This document shows positions 1 to 10,839 of a stretch of 64,000 nt of DNA, one piece after another. The translations under genes were made by a program, and so were the position numbers. Every line of letters begins with the position of its first letter. Position 1 is the stretch's first letter. The notes under the pieces were generated by a model that saw nothing but the letters and a program-made list of their open reading frames with translations, did no database searches and was not told where the DNA came from. The stretch is from Chrysogorgia sp. JL179-B06 (taxonomy: Eukaryota; Cnidaria; Anthozoa; Scleralcyonacea; Chrysogorgiidae), in contig JAYKKM010000217.1 of NCBI GenBank assembly GCA_035772405.1, forward strand, positions 521,001-585,000, given 5' to 3'.

Positions 1-236
1 TACATTTAAAGTAAAACAGCCTAAACCTCCGCTTGAGCCACAAAAAGTACAAAGCATTTGTGTAAGTTTTATGTTATGTTTGGAGAGTATTTTTATACCA
101 CTTTCACCATTCGCCTTTTCAAGAAAAATGATTATACTATATAATAAAAAGTTTTTATTTTAAAGTTACTGCAGATGCTAGGTCGAGTTAGCATACAACT
201 GTATATGCTAAGTATAAAACCCTGCTATTATCCATA
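1..236. other. AT-rich spacer, nothing recognised
   Basis: No open frame, inverted repeat or tandem repeat that I can support is seen here. The sequence is AT-rich and leads into the first copy of a direct duplication. Confidence 0.5.
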
Positions 237-868
237 GAATTTTATTTACTTCTTACATTCTTAGAATATGCTGCGAATAAATTTGATTGCAAGGAAGCTG
301 ATGTGAAGAAAATAATGACTAAAAACTAACATCATTGCAAAAGTTTTACTTGTCCAAGAAAAATTGAATAGTATCAAACCAATTGACTAGATTGATATTT
401 TTTAAAGTGCCAATGAAATGAAGAATATAATAATAAAGAATATAATAATGAAGAATATCAATTTATAGCTCTTTCATACTTCACTTGTCTGATATTGAAA
501 TGAAATGTCTATGATTTAACAAACAAATTAAACTATTGGAAAATCATGTGTATATATTTACGATTATTGACCGAAATCACTGGTAACCTCAAATATTGCC
601 ACAGAAATCAAGTTTCAAGTAATTTTGTTTAATAATCTTAAATATATGCACGATTGTCCAATATGTTACGTCATGGATCATGTCATTTGAATAACACAAA
701 AGTATAAATATTTTAATTTTATTTTATTGTAAATAGCTAAGAGCATCAGCGATTTGTTGTATTACCATACACTATCTATTAAAATTAAAGTTTAATGTAC
801 TGCATGTATAAATTATATGTATAGGTAATCGTATGATAGCGAGTGCAATTAAGGATTTACACCACAAG
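237..868. repeat. Direct repeat, copy A (about 0.6 kb)
   Basis: This stretch matches 1525-2130 almost base for base in the same orientation, with small indels such as an extra AAGAATATAATAAT block near 420-445. Shared landmarks are the start (TTTATTTACTTCTTACATTC), a segment with TTTACGATTATT, and the end (AAAGTTTAATGTACTG). Copies are offset by about 1.27-1.29 kb. No coding capacity is visible. The end runs into the left end of a MITE (GCGAGTGCAATTAAGGATTT), which copy B also retains as a remnant, so the duplicated unit probably already carried that insertion. Confidence 0.85.
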
Positions 869-1004
869 TGATATTTTTTAAAATGTGCGAAAATTGCACA
901 AGCCGTTAGGCGAGTGCAATTTGGCACAATTTTCAAATATCACAATTTTCAAATATCACGAGTAGTGTAAATCCTTAATTGCACGAGCAAAATCATACAA
1001 TTAC
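825..1004. mobile_element. MITE with about 38-bp terminal inverted repeats
   Basis: The left end (GTAATCGTATGATAGCGAGT, continuing GCAATTAAGGATTTACAC) is the inverted complement of the right end, which reads GTGTAAATCCTTAATTGCAC and continues to CATACAATTAC. The interior is about 100 bp, non-coding, and holds more short inverted segments (AAATTGCACAAGCC, GTGCAATTTGGC). It is a non-autonomous inverted-repeat element; the superfamily is not assignable. Its right end lies four bases from the next MITE. Confidence 0.8.
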
Positions 1005-1007
1005 TCA

Positions 1008-1348
1008 TTTATTATATGCATGACAAAATTACGACACGTACACTTCATCGTTTTCCAAGTCTTTAAAAACGTCTTGTTTCATTAGTTGACAACAAACCTT
1101 TTCACTCTTGCTGTTCTTTATACTCATTTGAAAATATTTACATGGAATTTTTAATTCATAGTGTACCATAAATCATTGGAAAAGTTAAATATTTCCATTG
1201 TAGAATAGGCTACCATTTTGAATTTTATTGTCAAACTTGTTCTTAGTGTCTTCTCTCTTTTCATTTATCGCACTCAGTGCAATAAATGAATTTATTGCAC
1301 TCCTCTCAACCAATCAGAATCCAGTAATTTTGTCATGTATATAATAAA
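1008..1348. mobile_element. MITE with about 25-bp terminal inverted repeats
   Basis: The left end TTTATTATATGCATGACAAA is the inverted complement of the right end (TTTTGTCATGTATATAATAAA). The interior of about 290 bp has no ORF. The right part contains TTTATTGCACTCCTCTCAAC; a related single end recurs at about 54778-54836 (TTGCACTCCTCTTGACCAAG then AATTTTGTCATGCATTTAAT), so this is a dispersed family. Confidence 0.75.
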
Positions 1349-1359
1349 GCATTTTATAC

Positions 1360-1436
1360 CATGTTCAGAAACATTCTATAGACTCTGAAGAATATTCTTT
1401 AGAATCTTATAGAATATTCTTTAGAATCTTTGTAAG
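1360..1436. repeat. Short degenerate tandem repeat
   Basis: AGAATATTCTTTAGAATCTT is repeated about twice after a related CATTCTATAGACTCTGAAG. It is probably a slippage product with no further function visible. Confidence 0.6.
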
Positions 1437-1524
1437 TACTAAAAACGATCTACAATGACCTAAACAGTCACTAGAAATACGTTCCGTAATAATCCCTCGC
1501 CCGCCTGTTCTATCCCCCTGTGGG

Positions 1525-2130
1525 ATTTTTTATTTACTTCTTACATTCTTAGAATATGCTGTGAAAAATTAGATTGCAAGGAAGCTGATGTGAAGAAAAT
1601 AATGACTGTAAAAACTAATAACATTGCAAAAGTTTTACTTGCCCAAGAAACATTGAATAGTACCAAACCAATTGACTAGATTGATATTTTTTAAAGTGCC
1701 TATGAAATGAAGAATATAATAATGAAGAATATCAATTTATAGCTCTTTCATACTTCACTTGTCTGATATTGAAATGAAATGTCTATGATTTAACAAACAA
1801 ATTAAACTATTGGAAAATCATGTGTATATCTTTACGATTATTAACCGAAATCACTGGTAACCTCAAATATTGCCACAGATTATCAAAGTAGACAATTAAA
1901 TCAAGTTTCAAGTAATTTTGTTCAATAATCTTAAATATATGCATGATTGTCCAATATGTTGTTACGTCATAGATCATGTCATTTGAATATCACAAAAGTA
2001 TAAATATTTTAATTTTATTTTATTGTAAATAGCTAGGAGCATCAGCGATTTGTTGTATTACCATACACTATCTATTAAAATTAAAGTTTAATGTACTGTA
2101 TGTAGCGAGTGCAATTAAGGATTTACACCC
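1525..2130. repeat. Direct repeat, copy B
   Basis: Second copy of the segment at 237-868, same orientation. It ends in TAGCGAGTGCAATTAAGGAT then TTACACC, which is the left terminal repeat of the MITE at 825, here cut off and followed by unrelated sequence (CAGACTGGAAACTTTGT). A related CCAGACTGGAAACTTTGTG segment lies inverted at about 9440-9465. Confidence 0.8.
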
Positions 2131-2184
2131 AGACTGGAAACTTTGTCGTGCGCACAGAAGATCTTCCGCGCACACTTGAAAAGC

Positions 2185-2270
2185 CACACGCGCAAAATGT
2201 GTGGGGCACGCGCGCAAAATGTGTGGGGCACGCGCGCAAAATGTGTGGGGCACGCGCGCAAAATGTATTG
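2185..2270. repeat. 22-bp minisatellite, four units
   Basis: Four consecutive 22-bp units begin at 2185, 2207, 2229 and 2251 (core CACGCGCGCAAAATGTGTGG). The fourth unit decays and is followed by CGCGCGCGC. The array is GC-rich against an AT-rich background and gives spurious ORFs on both strands (within 2068-2408), which I do not regard as genes. Confidence 0.9.
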
Positions 2271-2409
2271 CGCAAAAGTATGACGCGCGCGCGCAAAAAA
2301 TATGATGCACAGCGCTTGCAAGAAGAAAGTTTGATGCGTCTGCAGGCTTGCAGCGGCCAAATGCAGACTCTTTAAGTTGGTGCAATTTAAGACGGACAAC
2401 ATGGTCAAA

Positions 2410-4372
2410 TCCGCTAATGCATTTCCTGATTAGCGATTTTCAATCGATACGATTTTGACAGCACTTTTATTAAAAAGAGTAGTTGTGTCGTCATGCATTG
2501 CTGATAGTCTCATCCTTGGCAGCGTGTCATTCAGTCATTGTTAAAATTTATTTTGTGAAACACACATCGTTTTGGGGTGTTGTGAACTGAGGCTAGCACG
2601 GCCAGCATAATTAAGAAAGTTCAAAGTCAACAGTTTAAAACGAGCTAAATACGTCATAACGAGATTACGTAAAATCCTAAGTTTAGAATATGTAATGCCG
2701 AGTCATAATTACATATAGATCTAATATTAGCTTTCACAAATGCCTTTAGAAAGAGGTATATAAGTAGAAATTAAATAAATCAATGTTATGTTAGTACTAA
2801 GTGAAGCAAACGAAGCAATAAAGTGTGCAGAATCCTATCATCAAGCGTGAGCAAATCTTATAGTGAGGACAGTCATATCCAATATTGGGAGTTCTCTCCA
2901 ATGTCAGAGGCAATCAATTCTAAAGAGAAATTCCCAACAGGGGTTTCGCAGATTGTTTTACGGCTGATAAGCAGGGTGAGCCACTCGGAATGTGAATGTA
3001 GACGAGTTCTTGCTTACTAACCTTATATACTAACCTTACTAATACTATATATTCGTCGAAATCCAATAGCAATGTCTTTCCAGGCGACCAGGTTTCCTGG
3101 CTAGAACTGAATACTGATAAACCGTATTTAACAGAAGGTAAGTCATTAAATATTCCTTTAAATTTTTGTTTTCCTATTTACCTATGTTATAATCTGAAAA
3201 CTAAACAGTACTGAAGTCAGTCTGTTGATTTCGCTAAACATCGAAAAGTAATGTCGGTAATATTTTAATTATATTGTGACAATTGTGTAATATCGGTTTT
3301 TACCAACATTATGTGTAATAATTGTAAATAGTTTACTACGAAAGTTCAAATGTAGTGCAGATTCATCATTCATAAAGGAAGTTGAAAGAAAAAACAAAAA
3401 AAGGTGACGGATAAATTAAGGAATTAACATCTTGCCTGCTTTAACCATAAAGGCGTAAGAAACAGTATAGTGTTACAAACTAGCCGGCACGTCCGGTTTT
3501 AAACGAAGATTAGGAAGATAAGTCATAAAAATAGGTCCGCTCAGGCGTACATGTATCTGCGCTAATATGTACAGGGAGCGTGTGTATAAAACATGTTTTC
3601 AGCATTCGCATATGTAATATTTAAGGAATAGAAAACATTTTCCATGTTTCCATAGAGTTGATAGAGAAACACGAGTGAAAGGTTGAAACGTGAAATGTTT
3701 GTGGCTGGGAACACTGGCCCAAAGGGCGAGTGTTTTATCGCTATTTTGAGTTCCTCCAATGTTCCATGAGTGTTTCTATATTAACTTGAAGGAAACACAG
3801 ATCTGAAACACATGTCCATTTCATTCATAAAATAACCCTTTGAAATTTGATAAATGTGCAATTAATCATTGATTGAGCATGCAGTTATACCAATAACAAT
3901 GTTATAACTGCAGTCTCAAATAGTACTGTATTTTGTAAGTATACATGTAAATAGTATTAAACTATGAAAAATTGAAAAAGAAACGATTAATCTAACTTGG
4001 TTCTAAACATGCTGTAAAAGATTAAAAATACATATACTGTATGAAATTATAATGTATTAAGTTTTGTATGAAATAGATTAATAGATCTTATAAATGTAAA
4101 CAAACTGAAGCAGCATTATTGAAACATTTTAAGTTGTTAAGTGTTAACTGTTATGAGCGACTTTGTGTGTGAGCTATATTGTTACTAAATTTCATTACTG
4201 AACTTATTTTTTTGCAAGTTATATATTTTGTCTGTTTAAGAAGATAGTTAACCATAACCCAACATTACTGGAACAGTAAATAAGCTCAATATTGCTGTTT
4301 TGTTGTACTATGTCTATTTTTTATATATTTATTTGAATTAACACAAATTTAATATGCCTTGGAAAACTGTCT
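2410..4372. other. Gene-poor stretch upstream of the hAT relic
   Basis: No recognisable protein. Short ORFs at 2823-3020 (+) and 3562-3759 (-) have no features I know. A TATA-like GTATATAAG at about 2756 and an AATAAA nearby could belong to a decayed LTR, but no second copy exists here. A strong splice-donor-like AAGGTAAGT at about 3137 and a CTGTCTAG acceptor-like site at 4368-4374 could bound an intron in front of the hAT transposase exon; this is speculative. I looked for the left hAT terminus (expected TAGGGATGCACCG) and did not find it. Confidence 0.4.
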
Positions 4373-4374
4373 AG

Positions 4375-6130
4375 GAGAGTTTTCAAAATGTGCGCTTGTG
4401 GGATATAAACAGTCCACAAGCCGAGAAAATCACCCAACTGATTGCCGAAATGATGGCGGTAGACAACCAGCCTTTTCTGATGGCAGAAGATATCGGCTTC
4501 CTCCGTTTAATTGGCCATTTGGCTCCGCGTTACACGGTTCCTAGCCGTCGTTACTTCAGCGACGAAGTAATACCAAGCATGGCCACCAGAGTTGAAAATA
4601 CTGTCAAGCAGCTTATTGGCGACTGCCCGTGGCTGTCGTTCACGTCAGACATATGGACTTGTCAGCACACCAATGATTCATACATCAGTATGTCGGCTCA
4701 ATGGATTGACGAAAGTGAAAAAAACCCGAGGAAATCGGTAGTATTGCATTCCAGCGTTTTTCCTGGAAGCCACACAGCGGAGCATATTGGGGAGAAATTG
4801 AGATCAATGCTGGGGAAATGGGAGATTTCGGCCGATCGATGTCACATGGTCATCACCGATAACGCCGCGAACATTATCAAAGGTGTTAGGTTGGCTGAGT
4901 TAACAAGCGGTTCTTGTTTTATCCGCACTATCCAGCTGGCTATAAACGACGGGATCTTTTCGCAGAGAAGTGTGAATGATATGATAGCAAAAGCAAGAAG
5001 ATTGTCGGTCACTTCAACCACTCCTCTTTATCATGCAACAGGTTAAAGGAAATTCAAAAAGAACTGGGACTTCCACAGAAAAAGTTGATCCAAGATGTGG
5101 CTACAAGGTAATGATTGAATTAATTGTGTTAAGTTTTCTAATTTTTAATTCTCTTTTTATAGAAACAAATTTCTGGAGTTTACTGAGATGGCTCTGCCGT
5201 TTTAAAAAAAAACATTTTGCGTGTTTGACAGTTCGTCATCTTATTTTGTTTGCTGGGTTTTACAAGCCTCCTTTCTGGCTTTTTAATTTTTATCTAGATG
5301 GAATTCTACCTACTACTTACTGGAGCGTGTGTTAGAGACGAAGCGTGCCTTGGTGCTGTTTTCAACCGAAAACAGCATTCCAACACTAACCAACAATGAA
5401 TGGGTGCTTGTAGAAAGAGTCCTCCGCTTGCTCCAGCCTTTCGAAGAATACACAAAAGTAATGAGTGCCAACAACTCGTGCATCTCCGAAGTGTTACCAG
5501 CCGTGACGGTCTTAAAGCGGTTCTTGAGCAAAGACGACGGTGAAAAGACAAGTGGTGTTGGTACCATGCGTGAAACATTGTGCAATGCTCTTGAAACACG
5601 CGGAGGATGAAAACTATCTTATTGCTACTGTCACTTATCTGCGTTTCAAATCGAAATTCACAGGTCCAAGCGGGCAAGAATTGCTTCTAGCGAAGATGCG
5701 TGCAGAAATTCCTGGGTCATCCACTGAAAGCGAAGTTGAAGCTCAGCCACCACCAGAGAAAAGGATGCGGAAAGATAACCACACTGACCTCTGGGCTTGC
5801 TTTGATGAAATTGCGACAGGATCGAGTGAACAGTCGCCCGCGGCGGTAATCGATTGCGAAAGAGAAGTTAGTTTCTTCCTCGGTTTGCCTCTGCTTCCCA
5901 TAAAAGAGTGCCCTTTTCAGTGGTGGTCAATAAACAAAACTTCATATCCCAATATTTTTGCTATTGCTAAGCGATATCTTAGTGCACCTAGTAGTAGTGT
6001 TTATTCGGAACGACTGTTTAGCGAAGCCGGAAATATTTCGGAGGCCAAACGCAATCGTTTGACTCCTCATAAGTCGGAATCGCTGCTGCTTTTACACCAC
6101 AATCTGCCACGCTTGAAATTCCAGTATTAA
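4375..6130 (+). pseudogene. hAT-superfamily transposase (ZBED-like), frameshifted
   Basis: This is a relic of a cut-and-paste hAT transposase that would act in the nucleus. The first block (4390-5005) has the RNase H-like core of the family: LSFTSDIWT, FPGSHTAEHIGEKL and MVITDNAANI (a catalytic-type Asp in TDNA). After a one-base frameshift near 5000 the frame reads KIVGHFNHSS, runs to an intron at 5108-5297, and resumes as WNSTYYLLERV. A second frameshift lies near 5600. The C-terminal block to 6130 carries the hAT dimerisation signature (AKRYLSAPSSSVYSERLFSE, then a run of Leu before the stop). The BED zinc finger expected at the N-terminus is not seen; it may sit on an undetected upstream exon or be lost. 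Length and motif order fit hAT-Ac/ZBED proteins. Two frameshifts make it non-functional. Confidence 0.9.
5108..5297 (+). other. Spliceosomal intron inside the hAT transposase
   Basis: The donor AAG|GTAATG and acceptor TATCTAG|ATGG join ACAAG to ATGGAATTC and restore the family motif TRWNSTYY. The intron is 190 bp and T-rich before the acceptor. Correct restoration of a conserved motif is the main support. Confidence 0.85.
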
Positions 6131-6221
6131 ACGATTATTAATTTTAAATATTTGATATTCACGGTTAAGCTTTACATTATATCATATTATAACACAAATT
6201 CAGCTATTTAGTTTTTAATTG

Positions 6222-6458
6222 TAAGGCCCACGCACACTGGACGCCATTGAGCAACGCGGCGCGATTTTTTAGTTTTCACTGACAAATAAGTTTGCTCCTG
6301 AATTAGTTTTCTAAAATATTTTTTAGCGCAAGAACATTTTGATTTTTGACTTATCTGGTTTACTTGTCTTTTAAAATTCATAGTCAGTTTTCATTTGGTT
6401 TCAAAAACTGAAAAATCGCGCCGCGTTGCTATATCGCGTCCGGTGTGTCTGGGCCTTA
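6222..6458. mobile_element. MITE with about 45-55 bp GC-rich inverted ends
   Basis: The left end TAAGGCCCACGCACACTGGA and following GAGCAACGCGGCGCGATTTT match, inverted, the right end AAAATCGCGCCGCGTTGCTA ... CCGGTGTGTCTGGGCCTTA. The interior is about 130 bp, AT-rich, non-coding. It lies between the transposase stop codon and the hAT terminus, so it inserted into the hAT element. Confidence 0.85.
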
Positions 6459-6699
6459 ACTGTTGCCGTCCTGCGCCGTGAGTTCAGGATGAATCGATGT
6501 AAATGTGATACTATAATCTATATTTTTAACTTTCACTATTTTTGCTGTAAAAATACTTAAAAATCAAATTAACCAATGTTTACAAATTACGACTTAACTC
6601 TTGATAACTATAGAGTTCATAGTTCAGTAAATTTTGTAATCACGTTTCTTTTACTGGTTTTAATGTTTCGCCAACATTTTGCCCTAAAAACACTCAGCT

Positions 6700-6814
6700 A
6701 AGAATTCTTGACGAAATTATCGGTAACTACCGATATATCGGCCGATAAACCCGCAAGTTATATCGGTATTTATCGTATCGGTAAATTGGATTTTTCGTTA
6801 TCGGTGCATCCCTA
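6700..6814 (+). mobile_element. Right terminus of the hAT element
   Basis: The sequence ends CGGTGCATCCCTA, the complement of TAGGGATGCACCG, a terminus I associate with hAT elements. The 100 bp before it carries several inverted copies of TATCGG/CCGATA (for example CGGTAACTACCG), the usual subterminal palindromes. The left terminus was not found, so the 8-bp target duplication cannot be tested. Confidence 0.65.
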
Positions 6815-8780
6815 CTTGATGCTTACATCGATGGCCAAGTTTCAAAGTTTCTTGCCCAGCCGCTAGCGAATACGGGATTACCACCACACTACTACGTAAC
6901 CGGTGATAAGTCAACAAATCACCGCATCACAAACCAAGCAACCTTGATCTGCCCCGTGGTAAACGGTCGAAGAGAAGCAATTGTATTGTTCGCACAACCA
7001 GTCTATGAAGATTCAACTGGAAGGGGAGGCACGGGCGACGAGCTTGCCAAGAAGATCCTAGTGGACCTAAAGACCCACGCCAACGTCGAGAAAGAGCGGA
7101 TCCTTTATATGAGTGGAAAGGTGACTGATGGTCAATACATTTGCGAGGGTTTTGTTTCAGAAATGAACAAAGCCTTGTGGGGCCATCTTCCCTTGGAAAT
7201 CCAAGATACGTTCTGGTGGTCTTTGCAGTGGGACCCTGCACACTGGATCGACGAGATTTTCAACAAGTTCATGGATTCAGAATTTGTTTCCAGACTGTTA
7301 ATGAGAACTAAACTTTTCCATACTCTATTCGGTCATGGAAAGATGCATTCCGTTGCCAAAGCTATTGCTGCTGAGCTGGATCTGCCATTTTCCACAATGA
7401 TCTCTTTTGCCAAACAGCGATTTTTGAGCTCGAGCTACCAACAATTTGTTCGTCTTGAAAAGAGCTTTTGTGCGTATGTTAATACCTGCAGAGATCACGA
7501 CAACAAAGCGATCAACGAATACAAGATAGCAGGTCAGGATTTTGTCTTTGATTTGCCAGGCTTGATTGATCTCCTTACCCCAATCGTCCTTCTCATGCTT
7601 CGAGGACAGTTGCTGTGGTGTCCGGGATGGAAGCTTGTTCATTGGATAGACCAGGCAACCAACCAATTGCACCTATTTTCAGACGAAATTAGCAAAGCTA
7701 CACCTGCAAAATTAGCCTCGCCAAAACTTCATCGGCACAGTCAAGATATCGTCAACATGAAATTTAAAGAAGTTGACCTTGTGGAAGGGTGGTTGATTGA
7801 AGACGACACGAGCGGAAAACCAACAGATTGGAAATGAGAGAGCTGCGTGATTGTCGAGATGACTTGAAGAAACTAGCGAAGGGGATGATTGAGGAAATGA
7901 AGATACAAAGAGTTGATGGTTTGCCAGAGTTGTTGGGTAAGTGTTTGGATTTTGGTGATCTTTTTCGTTGTTTGGTTGGAAGAAGAGAAAGGGTGGATCA
8001 GGCTGGCTTTAATAAACCATTGCTAGCTCGTTATGGGAGGGAGCAGTTTCAAAGGTGCGTTGAGTTTGTTGTGTGCCTTCCGTATGTGAAGGAGGTTGTG
8101 GATGCAGGAGAACTTGAGTTGGATAAGGATTGTAGTGAGTTGATCTTTTGGAAATTGAAGGAGACTCTGGCCAAAGTTGTTTGGGGGGAACTATTCCAAA
8201 CGTTTTTCTCCAAATGTTTTACAAAATTGGAAAAGGAGAAAGAATTCAGTTATTTTGAAAAGTCGGCAAATTATTTCGTCTTTCACAGTCGATGACGAAG
8301 GCCAATTTGACCTGCTGGATAAGTTCCAAGTCTACCTTTCAAGTGGGGAGAAATTCACTGCTATGCTAAAAGAAAGATCGACTGATCAAGTCTCTATACG
8401 ACGATCCCGAACTTTATCAATCTGTCGGTCGCGAGTTTTGTGTCATATTCGACATTATGTATGCAAAAGCAAGCACAGAAGCCATCGTGGAATCATTTTA
8501 TAGAGTTATGGAAACTCAAGAAATGGACGGTGGCCAGAGCCACAAAGTTCTTGTATTGAGATCAAAAGTTGACTGGTCTCTTCCCACAGTGTTACAATGT
8601 GAATCGGCGCTTGATGGTATTGCTGACCTTTATATTAATGGAGATAAAGAAAGAGGCTTGAAATGACATTACCTTCCAGTCTACAAGGACCAAAGGTCGA
8701 TGAGGAAAAGCAACGAACTCTCAAAAGTCGTGGCACGCCATGGTGAAATGAAAGCAAGACTTCCCTTCCTCCTTTAAAAC
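6815..8780 (+). pseudogene. Degenerate repetitive-family protein (hAT-like?), frameshifted
   Basis: The open frame starts directly after the hAT terminus (about 6821, AYIDGQVSKFLAQPL) and runs to 7837, continues in another frame 7828-8295, and again in fragments to about 8780 (IMYAKASTEAIVESFYRV, VDWSLPTVLQCESAL). Motifs include TGDKSTNHRITNQAT, VVNGRREAIVLF, FWWSLQWDPAHWIDEIF and FGHGKMHSVAKAIAAEL. I remember closely similar proteins as a high-copy, unnamed family in corals and anemones; the block order and the late sequence resemble hAT-like zinc-finger proteins, but I cannot name the enzyme. At least three frameshifts. The upstream part of the protein is missing, so the copy was truncated, probably by the neighbouring hAT insertion. 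Confidence 0.6.
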
Positions 8781-8931
8781 TTAAACATTGGTTTTGGCTT
8801 CTAATTAACTTTTATTACAAACAATAGCATTTGCATTAATTAATTTTTTTAATCTAATAACGTTTACTGTTACTGGGTCGTATAGATTCATAATAAACGA
8901 AGTGTGCTGCATAGGCAGAATAAAGATACAT

Positions 8932-9109
8932 ATCGAAATAAAAAAGGTTGGTGTATTGCCGATACGGATAGTGTAGTCTAACGTTTCAAGCGTTGGTCCT
9001 TCGGCAGAGAGAAACCGATTGGTTCGTCTCTCATGACGAAGGGCCAATGCTCGAAACGTTAGATTACACTATCCGCATTGTCAGTACACCAACCTTTTTA
9101 TATTTCGAT
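8932..9109. mobile_element. Foldback element with PLE-type ribozyme-like motifs
   Basis: Two arms of about 70 bp are near-perfect inverted copies: ATCGAAATAAAAAAGGTTGG ... on the left and ... CCAACCTTTTTATATTTCGAT on the right, with a loop of about 35 bp. The right arm contains TGACGAAGGGCCAATGCTCG followed by AAACGTTAGA; the left arm has its inverse. The same motif with the same trailing CAATACACCAACCTTTT occurs at 54940-55010. I associate this motif with terminal repeats of Penelope-like elements, and a PLE fragment follows at 9.54 kb. Confidence 0.75.
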
Positions 9110-9537
9110 CTGGATTAAAATTTAATCGGCTGTTTATTTTGGTATGTTCTGCTTGACAAAAATTAACTTAAAATTTTCTAAGACAAAACATTTCATAGTT
9201 TGTATGATATCTGAACAGAAATTTTCAAACATCTTTCCACTAATCCTGGATTAAGCTAATCGCTGGCCCCCTATATATATATTCATATATGTTTATTATA
9301 TTACGTATTGTTTGATGACTGTTCATGATTCTGAGCCCACAATAGCTGGTCAGCATGTCGCGTACCCATTCTACTTGCGCGCGCAACTCCACGCGTTAAG
9401 CGAGCATATTTCGGAAACAAAAAATTCTTCTGTGCGCATTTCACAAAGTTTCCAGTCTGGTTACACCAAGTGATATTTGAAAAAGGCACCTAGAGGTTTC
9501 TCGCACCTTTGGCGCTTGGCCACCCCACTTACAAAAA
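9110..9537. other. Spacer with a dispersed-repeat fragment
   Basis: AT-rich, no gene. At 9405-9478 lies a segment (AAGTTTCCAGTCTGGTTACA, then CCAAGTGATATTTG) that matches, inverted, the sequence at 2125-2175, so it is a fragment of a dispersed repeat. A short TATATA run is at about 9272. Confidence 0.5.
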
Positions 9538-10465
9538 CGTTCTGCCTGCCTTGATATGTCAATTCGCCAATTACCAGATAGCATCAACCGTAAAATATCT
9601 GATATATCATATATCCACGATGCCTTTGATAAAGCCAAGACATGCTATGAGGAAGCCTTACAAGCCTGTAGATATCAGTAGAAACTACCATATACCAACA
9701 GCAATACAACCAACACATGCAGAAAGCACAATAGGAAAAGAAAAATAATTTGGTTCAATCCAACCTTTAATAGAGCCGTTCGAACGAACATTGCACCTCG
9801 TAGAAAAGCACTTCCCGATAGGACACAGATTTAACAAGATTTTCAACAAAAACACCGTAAAAGTGAACTACAGTTGTGCCCAGAATATGGCAAGCATCAT
9901 AAGTAGGCACAACAACAAAATCATAAACGACGAACCGGACAACGTACACTCACCATGTAACTGCAGAAAGAAAGATCAATGCCCTCTTGAAAATAACTGC
10001 TTAACAGCAAGCATTGTCTACAATGCCCATGTCACAACAGAAGATAACACACAGGGAAATAACTACATTGGATTAACTGAAGCACATTCAAGCACCCTTA
10101 CGAAAACATCCTAAGGAGTTCCAATAGGAAAATTGCATTTCCAATACCAATTGGGCTAAAATCAATAGGAATAAATCTAATAGGAATTCTATTGGATTTT
10201 TTGTAAGGGCAAAGCTACACGAAACACAAGCACTCCTTCCAACACTGAAAATACACCAACAGCACAGAATTGTCCAAGCACGTATGGGAACTAAAGAAAA
10301 ACAATAAGCAATACAGCATAAAATGGTCAACCTAGACCTTATAGCAACAGATCGAAACCATGTAACCTTATGCCTTAGCGAAAAGCTCTGCATCATAAAG
10401 GCCCACAACCCCAACCTGCTAGCACCAAAACAAATTTTACATCAAGAACTACAAGAACAAAGTTG
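9538..10465 (+). pseudogene. Penelope-like element, C-terminal part with GIY-YIG start
   Basis: PLEs encode a reverse transcriptase fused to a GIY-YIG nuclease. The frames here give the linker region (MSIRQLPDSINRKISDISYI; RKRKIIWFNPTF), then 9791-10114 with KHFPIGHRFNKIFNKNTVKV, NYSCAQNM, the Cys cluster CNCRKKDQCPLENNC and the GIY-YIG strand YNAHVTT ... NNYIGLTE. A 115-bp MITE then interrupts the nuclease; beyond it frames resume (ELSKHVWELKK-like; NKFYIKNYKNKVEN-like) to about 10465. The RT proper is missing, so this is a 5'-truncated, frameshifted fragment. Identification is firm from the motif order. Confidence 0.85.
10095..10209. mobile_element. Small MITE inside the PLE GIY-YIG domain
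   Basis: Ends CCCTTACGAAAACATCC and (inverted) GGATTTTTTGTAAGGG match as terminal inverted repeats; AATAGGAATT-type repeats fill the interior. The PLE frame breaks exactly here (after IGLTE) and its next conserved block follows the MITE. No clean target duplication could be resolved. Confidence 0.7.
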
Positions 10466-10504
10466 AGAACAATACCGAAGGCTGACCACACAGTAGAAAG
10501 ACAA

Positions 10505-10571
10505 TAGACCATGGGCCGTGTTCCAAAATGTGAATTTTCGCGACGCACATTGGGGAACCAAATAATTTTTT
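10505..10571 (+). repeat. Left terminal inverted repeat of the 10.4 kb element
   Basis: Outer 13 bp (TAGACCATGGGCC) and inner 30 bp (CGACGCACATTGGGGAACCA plus T-rich tail) match the right end inverted; the middle 23 bp is diverged. Confidence 0.75.
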
Positions 10572-10839
10572 GATTATTATGTAGCTTACATGTTACAAAT
10601 GTCAAATATCGGTATGTTAAGGAGAAAATTTGATGGACTTTCTTGAATAAATTAGTCAATTGTAAACAGAAATCGACAAACATGCTTTTCACAAGTATGC
10701 AATCAGCACCATTGTTTATGTATCCCAAAACTCCAGTAGCCAATCAGGAGCCTTAATTCGAGGCTATCACTTTCAGTCGGCTCTCAGGACAATGGCCTCC
10801 ACGTCATGTGTAAGTTTATTTCTTTCGTGGCAAAATGGA

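Noticed and set aside
2068..2408. Three overlapping ORFs on both strands
   Set aside because: They are produced by the 22-bp minisatellite (repeated FARVPHT-type sequence).
2640..2840. Possible solo LTR (TATA-like and AATAAA close together)
   Set aside because: No second copy, no target duplication and no TG...CA boundaries could be shown.
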